Source: Burkholderia pyrrocinia (GTDB lineage Bacteria > Pseudomonadota > Gammaproteobacteria > Burkholderiales > Burkholderiaceae). From it: 64,000 nucleotides of DNA. Within the stretch, counting starts at the first letter, position 1. Each line of letters starts with the position of its first letter. The DNA lies in assembly GCF_018417535.1 (NCBI RefSeq), contig NZ_CP070977.1, positions 2,666,001 to 2,730,000 of the forward strand. Reading direction: 5' to 3'. The notes under the pieces were generated by a model. It searched no databases. It was not told the origin of the DNA and worked only from the letters and a program-made list of their open reading frames with translations. This document shows, in pieces, positions 9,783 to 17,868 of the stretch. Position numbers and translations under genes: made by a program.

Positions 9783-10096
9783 TCAATAGGCGGGGTTGCC
9801 CTTCGACACCACCGCGACGAACGGATTGCTCTTCACGCCGCCGATGATCGCCAGGCCGGTACCGATGTTGCCCAACGTCAGTTCGACGACGGTCTGGCCC
9901 GGTCGTAACGCGCCGCTGCGTTCGGCTTTGTCGATAATGCCCTGCGCCGCGCGATCCTTCTTGGAGAATCCGCGGTTCAGGTAGCCGAGTTTCGCGAGAA
10001 TGGTGCCTTCGAGGCCGTGCGCTTTCGTCAGCCGGTCGAGACGAACGAATGGTGTCGCGCCGATTGCGTCGACGATGAATCAAGCACTTTGCTCAT
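9783..10096 (-). pseudogene. Remnant of a PLP-dependent cysteine synthase-like gene
   Basis: A good Shine-Dalgarno (aggcc with ggagg) precedes ATG at 10096 (MSKVLD). After six codons the homologous sequence continues in another frame: FIVDAIGATPFVRLDRLTKA, then LAKLGYLNRGFSKKDRAA, then ALRPGQTVVELTLGNIGTGL. It stops at TGA 9783-9785, after about 100 residues of a family normally 300-350 long. GATPFVRL and the region around the PLP lysine (here GFSKKDRAA) mark the N-terminal part of cysteine synthase/cystathionine beta-synthase folds. It therefore has both a one-base frameshift near 10078 and loss of the C-terminal two thirds. It lies at the edge of the tRNA integration site, where earlier insertions and deletions would be expected. 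Confidence 0.7.
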
Positions 10097-10236
10097 GATG
10101 GCCTCCTGATCCGGAAGTGCATTAATCGTGAGCGACGTACTGCAGCCAGCGTGTCGAAGCGACGCTTGTAGGTTCTTGCGATGGAGATTCGCTCGACGTA
10201 TCGGTCGATGTCGAAACGGTAAGCTGTGTGCTGCAT
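10093..10236 (-). pseudogene. Possible N-terminal remnant of an arylamine N-acetyltransferase-like gene
   Basis: A 47-codon frame (MQHTAYRFDIDRYVERISIA, then FDTLAAVRRSRL) resembles the first 40 residues of arylamine N-acetyltransferases (FDLDxYxxRIG...TLxTLxxL). It ends in a TGA that overlaps the ATG of the cysteine synthase remnant. The catalytic Cys-His-Asp region is absent. The resemblance is short, so the assignment is tentative; it may be chance. Confidence 0.35.
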
Positions 10237-10295
10237 GTCGCGGCCCGGGACGCACGACAATCCCCCCGGCCGGAAAAAGCGAACGCTGAAACGAC

Positions 10296-10328
10296 GAAGG
10301 GCCGGGAGAAAAAATCTCCCGGCCCTTC
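10296..10328. terminator. Hairpin at the left island boundary, probable former tRNA-Thr terminator
   Basis: A 14-bp perfect stem (gaagggccgggaga with its complement) and a short A/T loop stand nine bases left of the candidate att repeat at 10337. Before integration it would have lain just downstream of tRNA-Thr on the minus strand, where a terminator is expected. Read from the minus strand, the T-rich stretch is in the loop rather than after the stem. Confidence 0.6.
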
Positions 10329-10336
10329 ATTCAATA

Positions 10337-10352
10337 TGGTGCGGCTGCAGGA
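10337..10352. other. Candidate left attachment site (att), tRNA-Thr 3'-end scar
   Basis: TGGTGCGGCTGCAGGA here matches TGGTGCCGGCTGCAGGA at 59770-59786, the CCA end and acceptor stem of tRNA-Thr, in direct orientation and with one base missing. A P4-type integrase adjoins the intact tRNA, and such enzymes recombine at tRNA 3' ends. The two copies would bound an element of about 49.4 kb. Confidence 0.65.
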
Positions 10353-10726
10353 ATGGAATTCATCCAGCACAACCTCGCCACACAATGCTTCCGGTAATTC
10401 GCCGATTTCTACGTGCCCCCAAATGTGCCCCCAATTCTTGGGAACACTTTGGTTCGGTTGCCCGCCCGACTTCAACGCTCTCTAACGGAAACGTGCGCAG
10501 CTGACGTCGACATCTGGCGACTGGACATCATTCTAGCGTACCGGACGGCGCTGGACGGGCGAACTCGCATAGGTCTGCAACCCGCAGCGTAACGGCATGG
10601 CGGCGGCATATCGCGGAACGTATTGGCGCACAATGCGCGCAACTTGTTGACGATTCCCCCTCATTCGGAGCACTGTTTCGAAACTCCGTATCGCGCCCAC
10701 TCGGCGTGATGCTGGGAGAAAAGAAA
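10353..10726. other. Non-coding left end of the island with candidate integrase arm motifs
   Basis: No convincing gene. TGCCCCC occurs at 10414-10420 and 10426-10432, and the same heptamer (or its complement) occurs four times in the integrase leader at 59598-59665. CTGGAC-containing repeats at about 10528 and 10550 echo those near 59688. These look like integrase arm-type sites or remains of a related element's end. The promoter of the next gene should lie in the last 150 bases. Confidence 0.4.
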
Positions 10727-12454
10727 ATGCTTGCGGGGGCGATGATGAGAGAGCATCAAGCCAGGCGGGAACACCTTACGATATATCTCGTCAAGGATGC
10801 GAAGCTGACAGATGAGCAGATCGTCAAAACCGATCGGGCAAAGTCGCCGTACGGTCTGAAAATCAGCGAAGGAGTCGCTCGCCTTTACGCCAAGAAGACT
10901 TCGCGCCCGAAATTGCCCGACTGGGCTCCATTTCTCGTTCTCAACCAAGACGTGCCGCCCGACCTTTTCGAAGGTACCCGGTCCGAGGGGGCCGTCCTGC
11001 TAGTCCAGCATGCCGGCGCGCTTTTTGCGCTGTCGTTCGGGATGGGACATCACCTCATAAACCTGGATCTGGTCGAGCGCGACTTCGGATTGCGCGTAAC
11101 GCTAAATTCGATCGATCCACTAAAGCTGCGCAGCCTCGACAAAGCGAGCCACGAAGTCAATCCGCTACATATACGGAGCCAGAGCGCGCGAGACGCCGAC
11201 ATATTCGATTTGAACATCGATCCAGAGCTCGACATGGTCCACGCAGTCACCGGAACATCAGAGGTCGCACTCTTTGGCGAACACATCAGCGGCCGCGACG
11301 CGTTGACAATCAACCCACCCGCGACTCTCGACGACCTCCCGAAGATTCTGGCCGAGGCGCTCGCCCGCCGGAACAAGCCTCTGCCCGAGCGATTCGCTTG
11401 GATCGACAATGTCCATCGAGTCCGCGATTCGACGATGATCGAATGTCTTGACGACGCGCTCACCGACGCCTTGCGATCAGATCCCCGGCCTGAAAACCTT
11501 TGGCTAGGAGAGCCTGAGATCGTGGACTGGGAAACGCAGATTGGCTACTCGTTCGACCAGCGATCGAGGACGGCGCGCCACCGTACACTGCAAATCGACC
11601 AGTTACTCGAGTACATCGCCGGGCACGGAGAAAAGCCGAGCGCGGCGCTCCTGCGGTCCATCTCGGTGCACGTAAACGACGCGAATTACCAGTCGATCAA
11701 GAGTTGGACCGCCTACCGGTGCCTATATGCGGAGCTTCCGATGGATAAGGAGACGTTCATTCTACGCAACGGCCTATGGTTCGAAGTCAGCAGGAAGTTC
11801 GTCGACGAAATCGACACCTACTTCAAGCGGCTCGACGCCGAGCTAGCGAAGATGCCTGTTTACCAACATGCCAACGAGGGCTTATACAACGAGAGCGTCG
11901 CAAAAGAGAATGCTGGATATGACCTGCTGGACAAAAAAAACATCTCGTTCGGCAACGCCTACGACAAGATCGAATTTTGCGATCTCGTGCGCGATGGTCG
12001 CGACCTGATCCACGTGAAGTTGTACCGAAGCTCAGCGACGCTCAGCCACCTCTTCGCCCAGGGGAGCGTTTCGGCGGAGACGTTCATGCGCCATGAAGAG
12101 TTTCGGGTCAAGCTCAATGAAAAGCTCCCCACCAGTATCAGGCTCGGCAACCCTCTCACGCGCCCAAAGGCCGAGAACTATCGGATCGTCTATGCCATCG
12201 CGACTACAAAGGAGCTTCCGAAGGACCTGCCGTTCTTTTCAAAAATTACCCTCAAGAACGCAATAATCGGGTTGAACGGGCTCGGCTTTCAAGTCGTGCT
12301 TGCGCGCATCGACATCCATCCTGACTTCCTGAAAACCGCAAACTACAAGCCTGCCCGCAATTCGACGGGATCAGCGAGGTCGGCAGCAACGCGGGGACAC
12401 ACAGCACAGCGGCGCGACATTCAAACTCCACCCTCACCTCCGCCTGCCACATAA
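10727..12454 (+). CDS. DUF6119 / TIGR04141 family protein, putative defence protein
   Basis: A 575-residue soluble protein of the sporadically distributed TIGR04141 (DUF6119) family, found mostly in mobile islands near restriction genes; its biochemical activity is not established. The ATG at 10727 is preferred over a GTG at 10706 because GGGAGA lies 7 bases before it. Family blocks seen include LTIYLVKD at the N-terminus, LLVQHAGALFALSFGMGHHLI, and the C-terminal YRIVYAIATTKELPKDLPFFSKI. The last 35 residues are low complexity and may not be conserved. It converges on the RES-domain gene at 12609-14072. Confidence 0.75.
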   Translation: MLAGAMMREHQARREHLTIYLVKDAKLTDEQIVKTDRAKSPYGLKISEGVARLYAKKTSRPKLPDWAPFLVLNQDVPPDLFEGTRSEGAVLLVQHAGALFALSFGMGHHLINLDLVERDFGLRVTLNSIDPLKLRSLDKASHEVNPLHIRSQSARDADIFDLNIDPELDMVHAVTGTSEVALFGEHISGRDALTINPPATLDDLPKILAEALARRNKPLPERFAWIDNVHRVRDSTMIECLDDALTDALRSDPRPENLWLGEPEIVDWETQIGYSFDQRSRTARHRTLQIDQLLEYIAGHGEKPSAALLRSISVHVNDANYQSIKSWTAYRCLYAELPMDKETFILRNGLWFEVSRKFVDEIDTYFKRLDAELAKMPVYQHANEGLYNESVAKENAGYDLLDKKNISFGNAYDKIEFCDLVRDGRDLIHVKLYRSSATLSHLFAQGSVSAETFMRHEEFRVKLNEKLPTSIRLGNPLTRPKAENYRIVYAIATTKELPKDLPFFSKITLKNAIIGLNGLGFQVVLARIDIHPDFLKTANYKPARNSTGSARSAATRGHTAQRRDIQTPPSPPPAT

Positions 12455-12608
12455 ATTTCGGTTCCCCGCGGATTTGCGGGGCGATGACTGCCGCACCCCA
12501 CACCGGCCTTTCGGCGTCGCTTGAGCGAACCGGCGTTTGTGGGATTACTGCTGTCTTTGGAAACCGCGTGAGGTAACTGGTGCGCAGATTGCGAACGTAG
12601 TGCAGCGG

Positions 12609-14072
12609 CTAGAATTTGGGTTCCCGCTTCTCAAAGCGGTGGCGGTGAACCTGGAAAGGCGTAGTGCGCACCTCAACCGAGTTCACGTGATGGATCTTCA
12701 CCGAATCGCATTCGACCTCGAGCGCCGGTTCGCGGAAATCGTCGTCCCAGCGCGATGGCCTAGCAGGATGGGTGGACAGCATCTCCATAATGTCTTGGTC
12801 AGGCGCCGACTGTGTCGGCGTCTGTTGTGGTGGCACCTTTTCCAGCACCGAATAATCGATTTCCCATCCGTCATCACTCCAGTGCCCGACGTTGACCATA
12901 ATCTCAGCGTCTCTCGGCAGCGAGGCGTCCGCCACCTTGGCGGCGTGATGAAGTAGGACGATATTGCGCCCCGCATCCGTTTGGGCTGAAGGAAAGACGA
13001 TCCCGTCGAGGCGCGGCTCGTTCACGGTTGCTAAGAAGTCGGCAACTGCCTGCGTCGGCAAATAGTCAAACGCTTCATCGTCAGGCATTACGGGCCGGGC
13101 CATCCAAATTCCTAGGGTCCGCAGAAATGCGGCCCGCTCGAGTCGGCGTTTCAGGGTGGCGTCGAAGATGCTGCCCATGACGTGTGCGTCCTTAAGAGCC
13201 GTCAAGTCGAGCAAACGCAAGGGCCGGGTAATGCGGAACTTCGCGACGGCGACTCTACTTCCGACAGGTGCGCGGACTTCCGCGATCGCCACGCTCGCGT
13301 CGGTCGCGCCGTAAAAAACTGAGATCCCCTGAGCGTTCATTCTCCCGGCGCGCGCCACATTGGGCGGCGGCGAGCCGAGATTGCTGTCCGGGCGGCGCAG
13401 AGCTTCTTCAAGCGCACTGTCGGCCTGGAACACTCGGGCGCGATAGAGATGATTGAGTGAGGTCTCTGGTCCAGCGTCGACGACTAGGGGACGAGCGTCC
13501 CGCGCTTTTAGCTCGTCAATGCCGCCAAAGACTTGAGCGAGGTGGTCAGCAGCTGCGAGGCTGAAGAACCGCGCTTGAGTCTTTAGCGAATGTACAAAGG
13601 AAAACCACTCCTCTTGCCAACCGCGATCATCGGGTCCCCTTTCCGCGTAGTACGAACCCGATGAGAACTCCGATTCCTCGCCCATAGCGTCCTTGTCAAA
13701 GTCGCCGTAGCGCTCCTCAAGGATTGTAAGAACGTCCTCCGCAGCCTCCTGAGGAATTTGCGCGGCGTCGGCAATCGCATCGAGCACCGGGAAACCATCG
13801 CGATCCCAAATATAGTCCGATTCTTTGTCGGCCAGCATGCGCTCCTGCCACCAGTTCGGTTGGTCCGACGTGCGGATGTAGTGCTCCTCGAACGCCGTTT
13901 CGATGCGCTCTGCGAGGTCGTCGATGGTGAGGGACGGCGCTGTGTCACCGCAGTAGTCGCATGCACCCTCGTCGGCGGATTGCTCGATCTCGGTAGAGAG
14001 ATAGTCTTCGCCGACGCACACATGGCAGATGCGTTTGGTGGTCAAGTCGTCATCATTGTCGGTGTCGGACAT
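12609..14072 (-). CDS. HEPN/RES-domain protein, putative NAD-targeting toxin or defence effector
   Basis: A 487-residue two-domain protein. Residues 1-190 fit the HEPN/RES N-terminal domain, with a CHVC...CDYCG zinc pair at about 16-42 and an otherwise helical region. Residues 210-390 form a RES domain (LYRARVFQ, GRMNAQGISVFYGATD, AIAEVRAP), the fold of NAD-degrading toxins such as MbcT; Arg and Tyr of the YRAR and VFYGA blocks and the Glu of AEVR correspond to the usual active-site residues. A long charged tail follows. No adjacent Xre-type antitoxin is present, so control may be internal or the protein may respond to infection. Confidence 0.8.
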   Translation of the reverse strand: MSDTDNDDDLTTKRICHVCVGEDYLSTEIEQSADEGACDYCGDTAPSLTIDDLAERIETAFEEHYIRTSDQPNWWQERMLADKESDYIWDRDGFPVLDAIADAAQIPQEAAEDVLTILEERYGDFDKDAMGEESEFSSGSYYAERGPDDRGWQEEWFSFVHSLKTQARFFSLAAADHLAQVFGGIDELKARDARPLVVDAGPETSLNHLYRARVFQADSALEEALRRPDSNLGSPPPNVARAGRMNAQGISVFYGATDASVAIAEVRAPVGSRVAVAKFRITRPLRLLDLTALKDAHVMGSIFDATLKRRLERAAFLRTLGIWMARPVMPDDEAFDYLPTQAVADFLATVNEPRLDGIVFPSAQTDAGRNIVLLHHAAKVADASLPRDAEIMVNVGHWSDDGWEIDYSVLEKVPPQQTPTQSAPDQDIMEMLSTHPARPSRWDDDFREPALEVECDSVKIHHVNSVEVRTTPFQVHRHRFEKREPKF

Positions 14073-14492
14073 GGATCGCGATTCTTGCTTATTGCATGCC
14101 GCCTACGTCGGGGATGAGTGACTATTCGCCGCCGAGAACCGTGATCGCGCGGGGGCTCAATCGCGACGCTATCCATCAATGTATCAGCAGCGCGTTCTGC
14201 TCGGCAACGATTCACGAGGCAATCCTCAAGCTGCATCGCCAAGAGTTCGCGTTGACAGCTAGAACCAGTAGCGGTCAATTCTGTCCGGTTCACCGTCAAG
14301 GCGGCGCAGCCATCCCTTCCTTGACGCCGTGCGTCGTACCGTTCCAGCGCCTTCGATCGCTCCCCAGAATCTCGCTGAACCTGTAGCGACCGCAGAGGCA
14401 GCATGCGAAAACTGCAAATGTTGACAGGGTGGTCTTGGGAAAACCCGCTGTGCTACATTCCTCCGACAAAAAAAAGAGAGAGGGCATGCAAT
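14073..14492. other. Intergenic region before the PAAR gene
   Basis: 420 bases without a convincing gene, between the divergent RES and PAAR genes. TTGACA at 14421 could be a -35 box but no -10 stands at the proper distance. Promoters for both flanking genes must lie here. Confidence 0.4.
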
Positions 14493-15011
14493 ATGGGTTT
14501 TGCGTTCATTCGCGAGGGCGACACGACCTCGCACGGCGGTCGCGTGCTTGCGTGTTCGCCGGAGAATAAGTCAGACGGCGTCGCCCTCGCGCTCTTGGGT
14601 GACAAGGTGTCGTGTCCCAAGTGTGGCGGGATCTATCCGATCGTCGGGGTCAAGAATCTCGGCGTGACGTTCGACGGTCGGCCCGTCGCCTCCGAAGGCG
14701 ACACGACAGCATGTGGGGCCACGCTCATCGCCTCGCAGAACAATACAACGGCCGAACCAACTAGCGGTGGTTCGATAGGCGGCGGGAAAAGCGTCCTATC
14801 CGAGACGAACCCGCAAACGCCTTATCGCGGGCGCTTTCAGGTGCTCGATGACATCACGCGCAAGCCCGTCGCGGGACACCCATACACGGTCAGGTCGTCG
14901 GATGGTCGCGTGATCCAAGGCAAGACGGACGGGAACGGGTTCACAGAATGGCTTGAGGGGCATGACGCTTCGTCGCTGATGTTCAGCCATCCCGGGAGCG
15001 AGGGAGCATGA
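14493..15011 (+). CDS. PAAR-domain T6SS effector carrier
   Basis: A 172-residue protein with an N-terminal PAAR fold (FIREGDTTSHGGRVL, CPKCGGIYPI, EGDTTACGATL; about residues 1-88) and a C-terminal beta domain of about 65 residues (RFQVLDDITRKPVAGHPYTV, DGRVIQGKTDGNGFTEWL) of the type that links PAAR tips to effectors. The start ATG 14493 follows gagagaggg by 8-10 bases; longer upstream starts precede this site. Its stop overlaps the next ATG by four bases. It would carry the VRR-NUC effector encoded next on a T6SS spike. No vgrG accompanies it in the island, so it must borrow one. Confidence 0.85.
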   Translation: MGFAFIREGDTTSHGGRVLACSPENKSDGVALALLGDKVSCPKCGGIYPIVGVKNLGVTFDGRPVASEGDTTACGATLIASQNNTTAEPTSGGSIGGGKSVLSETNPQTPYRGRFQVLDDITRKPVAGHPYTVRSSDGRVIQGKTDGNGFTEWLEGHDASSLMFSHPGSEGA

Positions 15012-15763
15012 GCGACTACGGTCCGGGCTCCATGACTGGTGGGGTCTCGCCTAAAGGTCAAACGACCCCCGTAGGCGTCAGCGGTCGTTTGTCGAAAAAA
15101 GATCGCATGGTTCTTTGCCAGGTGCTTTGCAAGTGCAAAAAGATCGGCGTTGCGACTCGTAACGGCCGAATACAGCGCCAACGATGCGTTCAGCAACGGT
15201 TGGACTTCGCGAACGAGATTTCGCAGATGGAAACCGGCGCGCCGACCGAGTACAAACCTGAACAGACCTACAACATGAAAGCGGTACCTCCGGAGCCGGT
15301 GACGGACCCGGATGATCCGCTACGTCCGCATTCTGACATCCACCAGTGGATCAACGACTACTGGCCCGGCGGCCGCAAGAAGTACAAAGCGGGCCAAGGC
15401 AATCTTCGCCGGCCGGATGTTGTGGTCGTCAACGACCCCACGCAGCCGCCTGTCCAGGCAAACATTAAAATGGTGGTTGAATACAAGTTCCCACCGGACG
15501 ATTTCTCTCGCGATCAGCGGCAGGACTACATCGAAATAGCGGGCTCACAATCGAAGTTCGTGAGACTTGGTCCTGCGGAGTGCGGATGCGGTGACGACGA
15601 CCAGAACGGTCAAGAATCAACCCAGCGTCAGTCGAAGTCATCGACGTCCGACCTGGACGACCTTGCCGGCCAAAGTGGCGGAAACGGCGGCAGTTCGCTC
15701 CCCGGAGGCGGCAGTCTTCCGCTGCCGCCTCCGGGAAGGCTCCCTCCTGGCATATTGCCTTGA
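15008..15763 (+). CDS. VRR-NUC nuclease T6SS effector
   Basis: A 251-residue putative DNase toxin. The N-terminal part contains Cys pairs (CQVLCKCKKIG). The central VRR-NUC core shows a PD-(D/E)XK signature: RRPDVVVV at about 137-144 and VEYKFPPDDFSRDQ at about 158-171, with Asp, Glu and Lys as candidate catalytic residues. The tail is rich in Gly, Ser and Pro and is probably flexible. Position between a PAAR carrier (4-base overlap) and a DUF3396 immunity gene (22-base gap) is the classic effector cassette. The substrate is presumed to be target-cell DNA. Confidence 0.85.
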   Translation: MSDYGPGSMTGGVSPKGQTTPVGVSGRLSKKDRMVLCQVLCKCKKIGVATRNGRIQRQRCVQQRLDFANEISQMETGAPTEYKPEQTYNMKAVPPEPVTDPDDPLRPHSDIHQWINDYWPGGRKKYKAGQGNLRRPDVVVVNDPTQPPVQANIKMVVEYKFPPDDFSRDQRQDYIEIAGSQSKFVRLGPAECGCGDDDQNGQESTQRQSKSSTSDLDDLAGQSGGNGGSSLPGGGSLPLPPPGRLPPGILP

Positions 15764-15785
15764 CGGCGTGATGGAACGATGAGAC

Positions 15786-17000
15786 ATGAATGAAGAGCAG
15801 ATGAAAGCCTGGGTCGCCGATCCGAATCGCGCAGACACACTGCCGTTCGGCTTCTACGAGCCAGCCTATCGCAAGGGAATCACCGGCGCGGCGCTCGTGG
15901 TGCGCGGCGTTGTCTACTTTCGCAACGGTCACACGCCTGCCGTGCGCGCTGCACTCGTGAAGTGTTTCGCGCAGTACAACGCGACGATCACCGAATACGC
16001 CCAAGCGCTGGCCCGTGCGCTCGGGGAAAAGCCGCAGAAGGATGGCCCGCTGCGCTGGTTCTATTCGGAAGGCGAGCAGCCTATGCCGATCGACAAGGCT
16101 CCAGGACTGGACACCCTGGCGACGACAGTGCCCGCGGACGAGGCGTTGGCCGTGCAAATGACGAGCGCCGACCACAAGCTTGCGACGGGTTTCTACGATT
16201 TCGGCGTGTTCACGGTAGCCGATTGGAAAGCTACTCTCTCCGGCAATCTGGACGTGCTTGACTTCACCTTCCCCCGTGCTTTCCTCGAGCACCGGCCGGG
16301 GGTGTTCCAGGCGTTGTTTGCTGCGTTCTGTGAAGTCCTCCCGACGGTATACGGGCACGCCGGTTTTGGGGTGAACCTGCCACCAATGGAGCAAGAAGCA
16401 AACGAGGCGACGGAGTATTTCTTCGCTCGTCGGTACGGCCCCGGAATCGACGTTGGCGATCCGATGGGTTATAGCACGGTAAGATTGGCCGGCAAGATCA
16501 AAACCGTGGATTGGATCGTTGCCCTGAATGCGGACCTCGTACGCGCGGCCGGAGGACCGACCTCATGGACGTTGCCTCCCGACTGGTTCGTTCGTCAACC
16601 GTTGGGCACTGATGGTTTGATCATCCAAGCAGGTGCCGCGCCCCAATCCGGCATTTCGGACGGACTTGGCAAGTCGCCGCTGCCGCCGCCAGCGTACGTC
16701 CTGCTCAACGCAGCGCTGCGCCCGATCATCGCCGAGGACATGGACATTCTCCAGCGCGGAACGCTCGACAGTACCGCCCCGCTACTGAACACCACGGTGG
16801 CAACCGAAGCTTGGCTGAAGCGCTTCGACCTGCCGCCCGACCAGGTGACCGAACAATGGCGCGAGCTGCACAAAACGCCGACGGTCGGTAGCAGCAAAGC
16901 GGCGGTCGCCGCCAACCTCTTGCGGCTTCGGAAGGCCATGGGACTGCCCGAGCCCGTGCCGTCGAACGGGTTCGGATACGACGGTGGCTCGCCGGGCTAA
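15786..17000 (+). CDS. Type VI immunity protein, DUF3396 family
   Basis: A 404-residue cytoplasmic protein of the DUF3396 family, which commonly follows PAAR/nuclease effectors and is regarded as the cognate immunity protein. Recognisable family blocks are LVVRGVVYFRNGHTP near the N-terminus, HAGFGVN and RRYGPGIDVGDP in the middle. There is no signal peptide, which fits neutralising a nuclease acting in the cytoplasm. It is the third gene of the PAAR-VRR-NUC-DUF3396 cassette and ends at a hairpin (17024-17043). Binding to the nuclease is inferred from position only. Confidence 0.82.
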   Translation: MNEEQMKAWVADPNRADTLPFGFYEPAYRKGITGAALVVRGVVYFRNGHTPAVRAALVKCFAQYNATITEYAQALARALGEKPQKDGPLRWFYSEGEQPMPIDKAPGLDTLATTVPADEALAVQMTSADHKLATGFYDFGVFTVADWKATLSGNLDVLDFTFPRAFLEHRPGVFQALFAAFCEVLPTVYGHAGFGVNLPPMEQEANEATEYFFARRYGPGIDVGDPMGYSTVRLAGKIKTVDWIVALNADLVRAAGGPTSWTLPPDWFVRQPLGTDGLIIQAGAAPQSGISDGLGKSPLPPPAYVLLNAALRPIIAEDMDILQRGTLDSTAPLLNTTVATEAWLKRFDLPPDQVTEQWRELHKTPTVGSSKAAVAANLLRLRKAMGLPEPVPSNGFGYDGGSPG

Positions 17001-17740
17001 CGAACGTTTAGAGCAACACAGAAACGGGGCCGCAAGGCCCCGTTGTCATGTGCGCGTTGGCCGCTCCGAGCCTGCCACCTGAGCACCGACTGGTCAGGTG
17101 GTACGGCTTCCCCCTCGGCCCTTGCAGCGGTAGTGTGACGGGCAATGCTCGCATGAGCACGCCGTACCATCAGTCGTTCGCCGACACGTCCCGCGTCGGG
17201 AACTGGCCGGCAGTCCCTATCCTTGTAGCCGATGATCTGCACGATCGGCACTGCCTCCTCGCGCGCAATCGCTACTTCTTGCAAGACACCTCTTGCTCGG
17301 TATGTCTGTGTACCGGTAATTACGAGAACGATCTCGGCCCGCCGAATAGCCGATCTCGCCTTGTTAACCCAGTCTCGTTCGGGCGCGGCCTCCTTGAGCG
17401 AATGATCAAAGATGTCGAACGGAGAATCCGGCAGTCGCGCTTGCCCAATGATGAAGTCCTTTAGCACTCGATCATGGTCGAAATCGAAACTCACAAAAAC
17501 GCGCTCCTTCACTGCGGCCCCTCCCTTGATTGCCTTCCTGACTTGCGTTCCCGCAAACGCGCCTGCGATAACGCCGCCGAAGCCAGGTGCAATTGCGTTC
17601 CCCGCAATGCCGCCGAGCAACATCGCTAGTGCTGAACTCGGCGAAAGTTTGCCGTTGTGGGCCGCGCAATAGTCCTCACCACTCAACGCCTGGTTGAGGC
17701 ATCTTCGTCCTTTCGTTGTCTGCGCAGCACATCTCGTCAT
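16997..17740 (-). CDS. Membrane-anchored TIR-like (DUF1863, Thoeris ThsB-like) protein
   Basis: A 247-residue three-part protein. Residues 1-30 carry a small zinc motif (RCAAQTTKGRRC...YCAAH) of the DUF5763 kind. Residues 33-65 are a glycine-rich hydrophobic stretch (LAMLLGGIAGNAIAPGFGG) likely to enter the membrane. A TIR-like domain follows (VFVSFDFDHDR, then DWVNKARSAIRRAEIVLVI, TYRARGVLQEVAIAREEA), as in ThsB of Thoeris, which makes a cyclic nucleotide signal from NAD. The start ATG 17740 follows AAAGGA. After DAGRV the last 70 residues are Arg-rich, unlike the family, and run across the hairpin at 17024-17043; the true end may be disturbed. No ThsA is adjacent. Confidence 0.72.
   Translation of the reverse strand: MTRCAAQTTKGRRCLNQALSGEDYCAAHNGKLSPSSALAMLLGGIAGNAIAPGFGGVIAGAFAGTQVRKAIKGGAAVKERVFVSFDFDHDRVLKDFIIGQARLPDSPFDIFDHSLKEAAPERDWVNKARSAIRRAEIVLVITGTQTYRARGVLQEVAIAREEAVPIVQIIGYKDRDCRPVPDAGRVGERLMVRRAHASIARHTTAARAEGEAVPPDQSVLRWQARSGQRAHDNGALRPRFCVALNVR
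17024..17043. terminator. Hairpin terminator behind the immunity gene
   Basis: An 8-bp GC-rich stem (acggggcc with ggccccgt) and a GCAA tetraloop start 24 bases after the DUF3396 stop, followed by only two T residues. It lies inside the annotated 3' end of the converging TIR-like frame. Confidence 0.6.
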
Positions 17741-17868
17741 TGGCCAATCCTTTCCACGCACTGCCGCGCGCGCGACAGCCGACACTGCTCTTAGTTTGTT
17801 ACCGTGGCACTTCCAGTTTGCAGCAAAGGCTTTAGCCAAAGCGATCTGATGGATCGCGCCGGCGGACA

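Noticed and set aside
14421..14460. Sigma-70 promoter for the PAAR gene
   Set aside because: TTGACA is present, but no -10 box lies 16-18 bases away; the nearest TACATT is 27 bases on.
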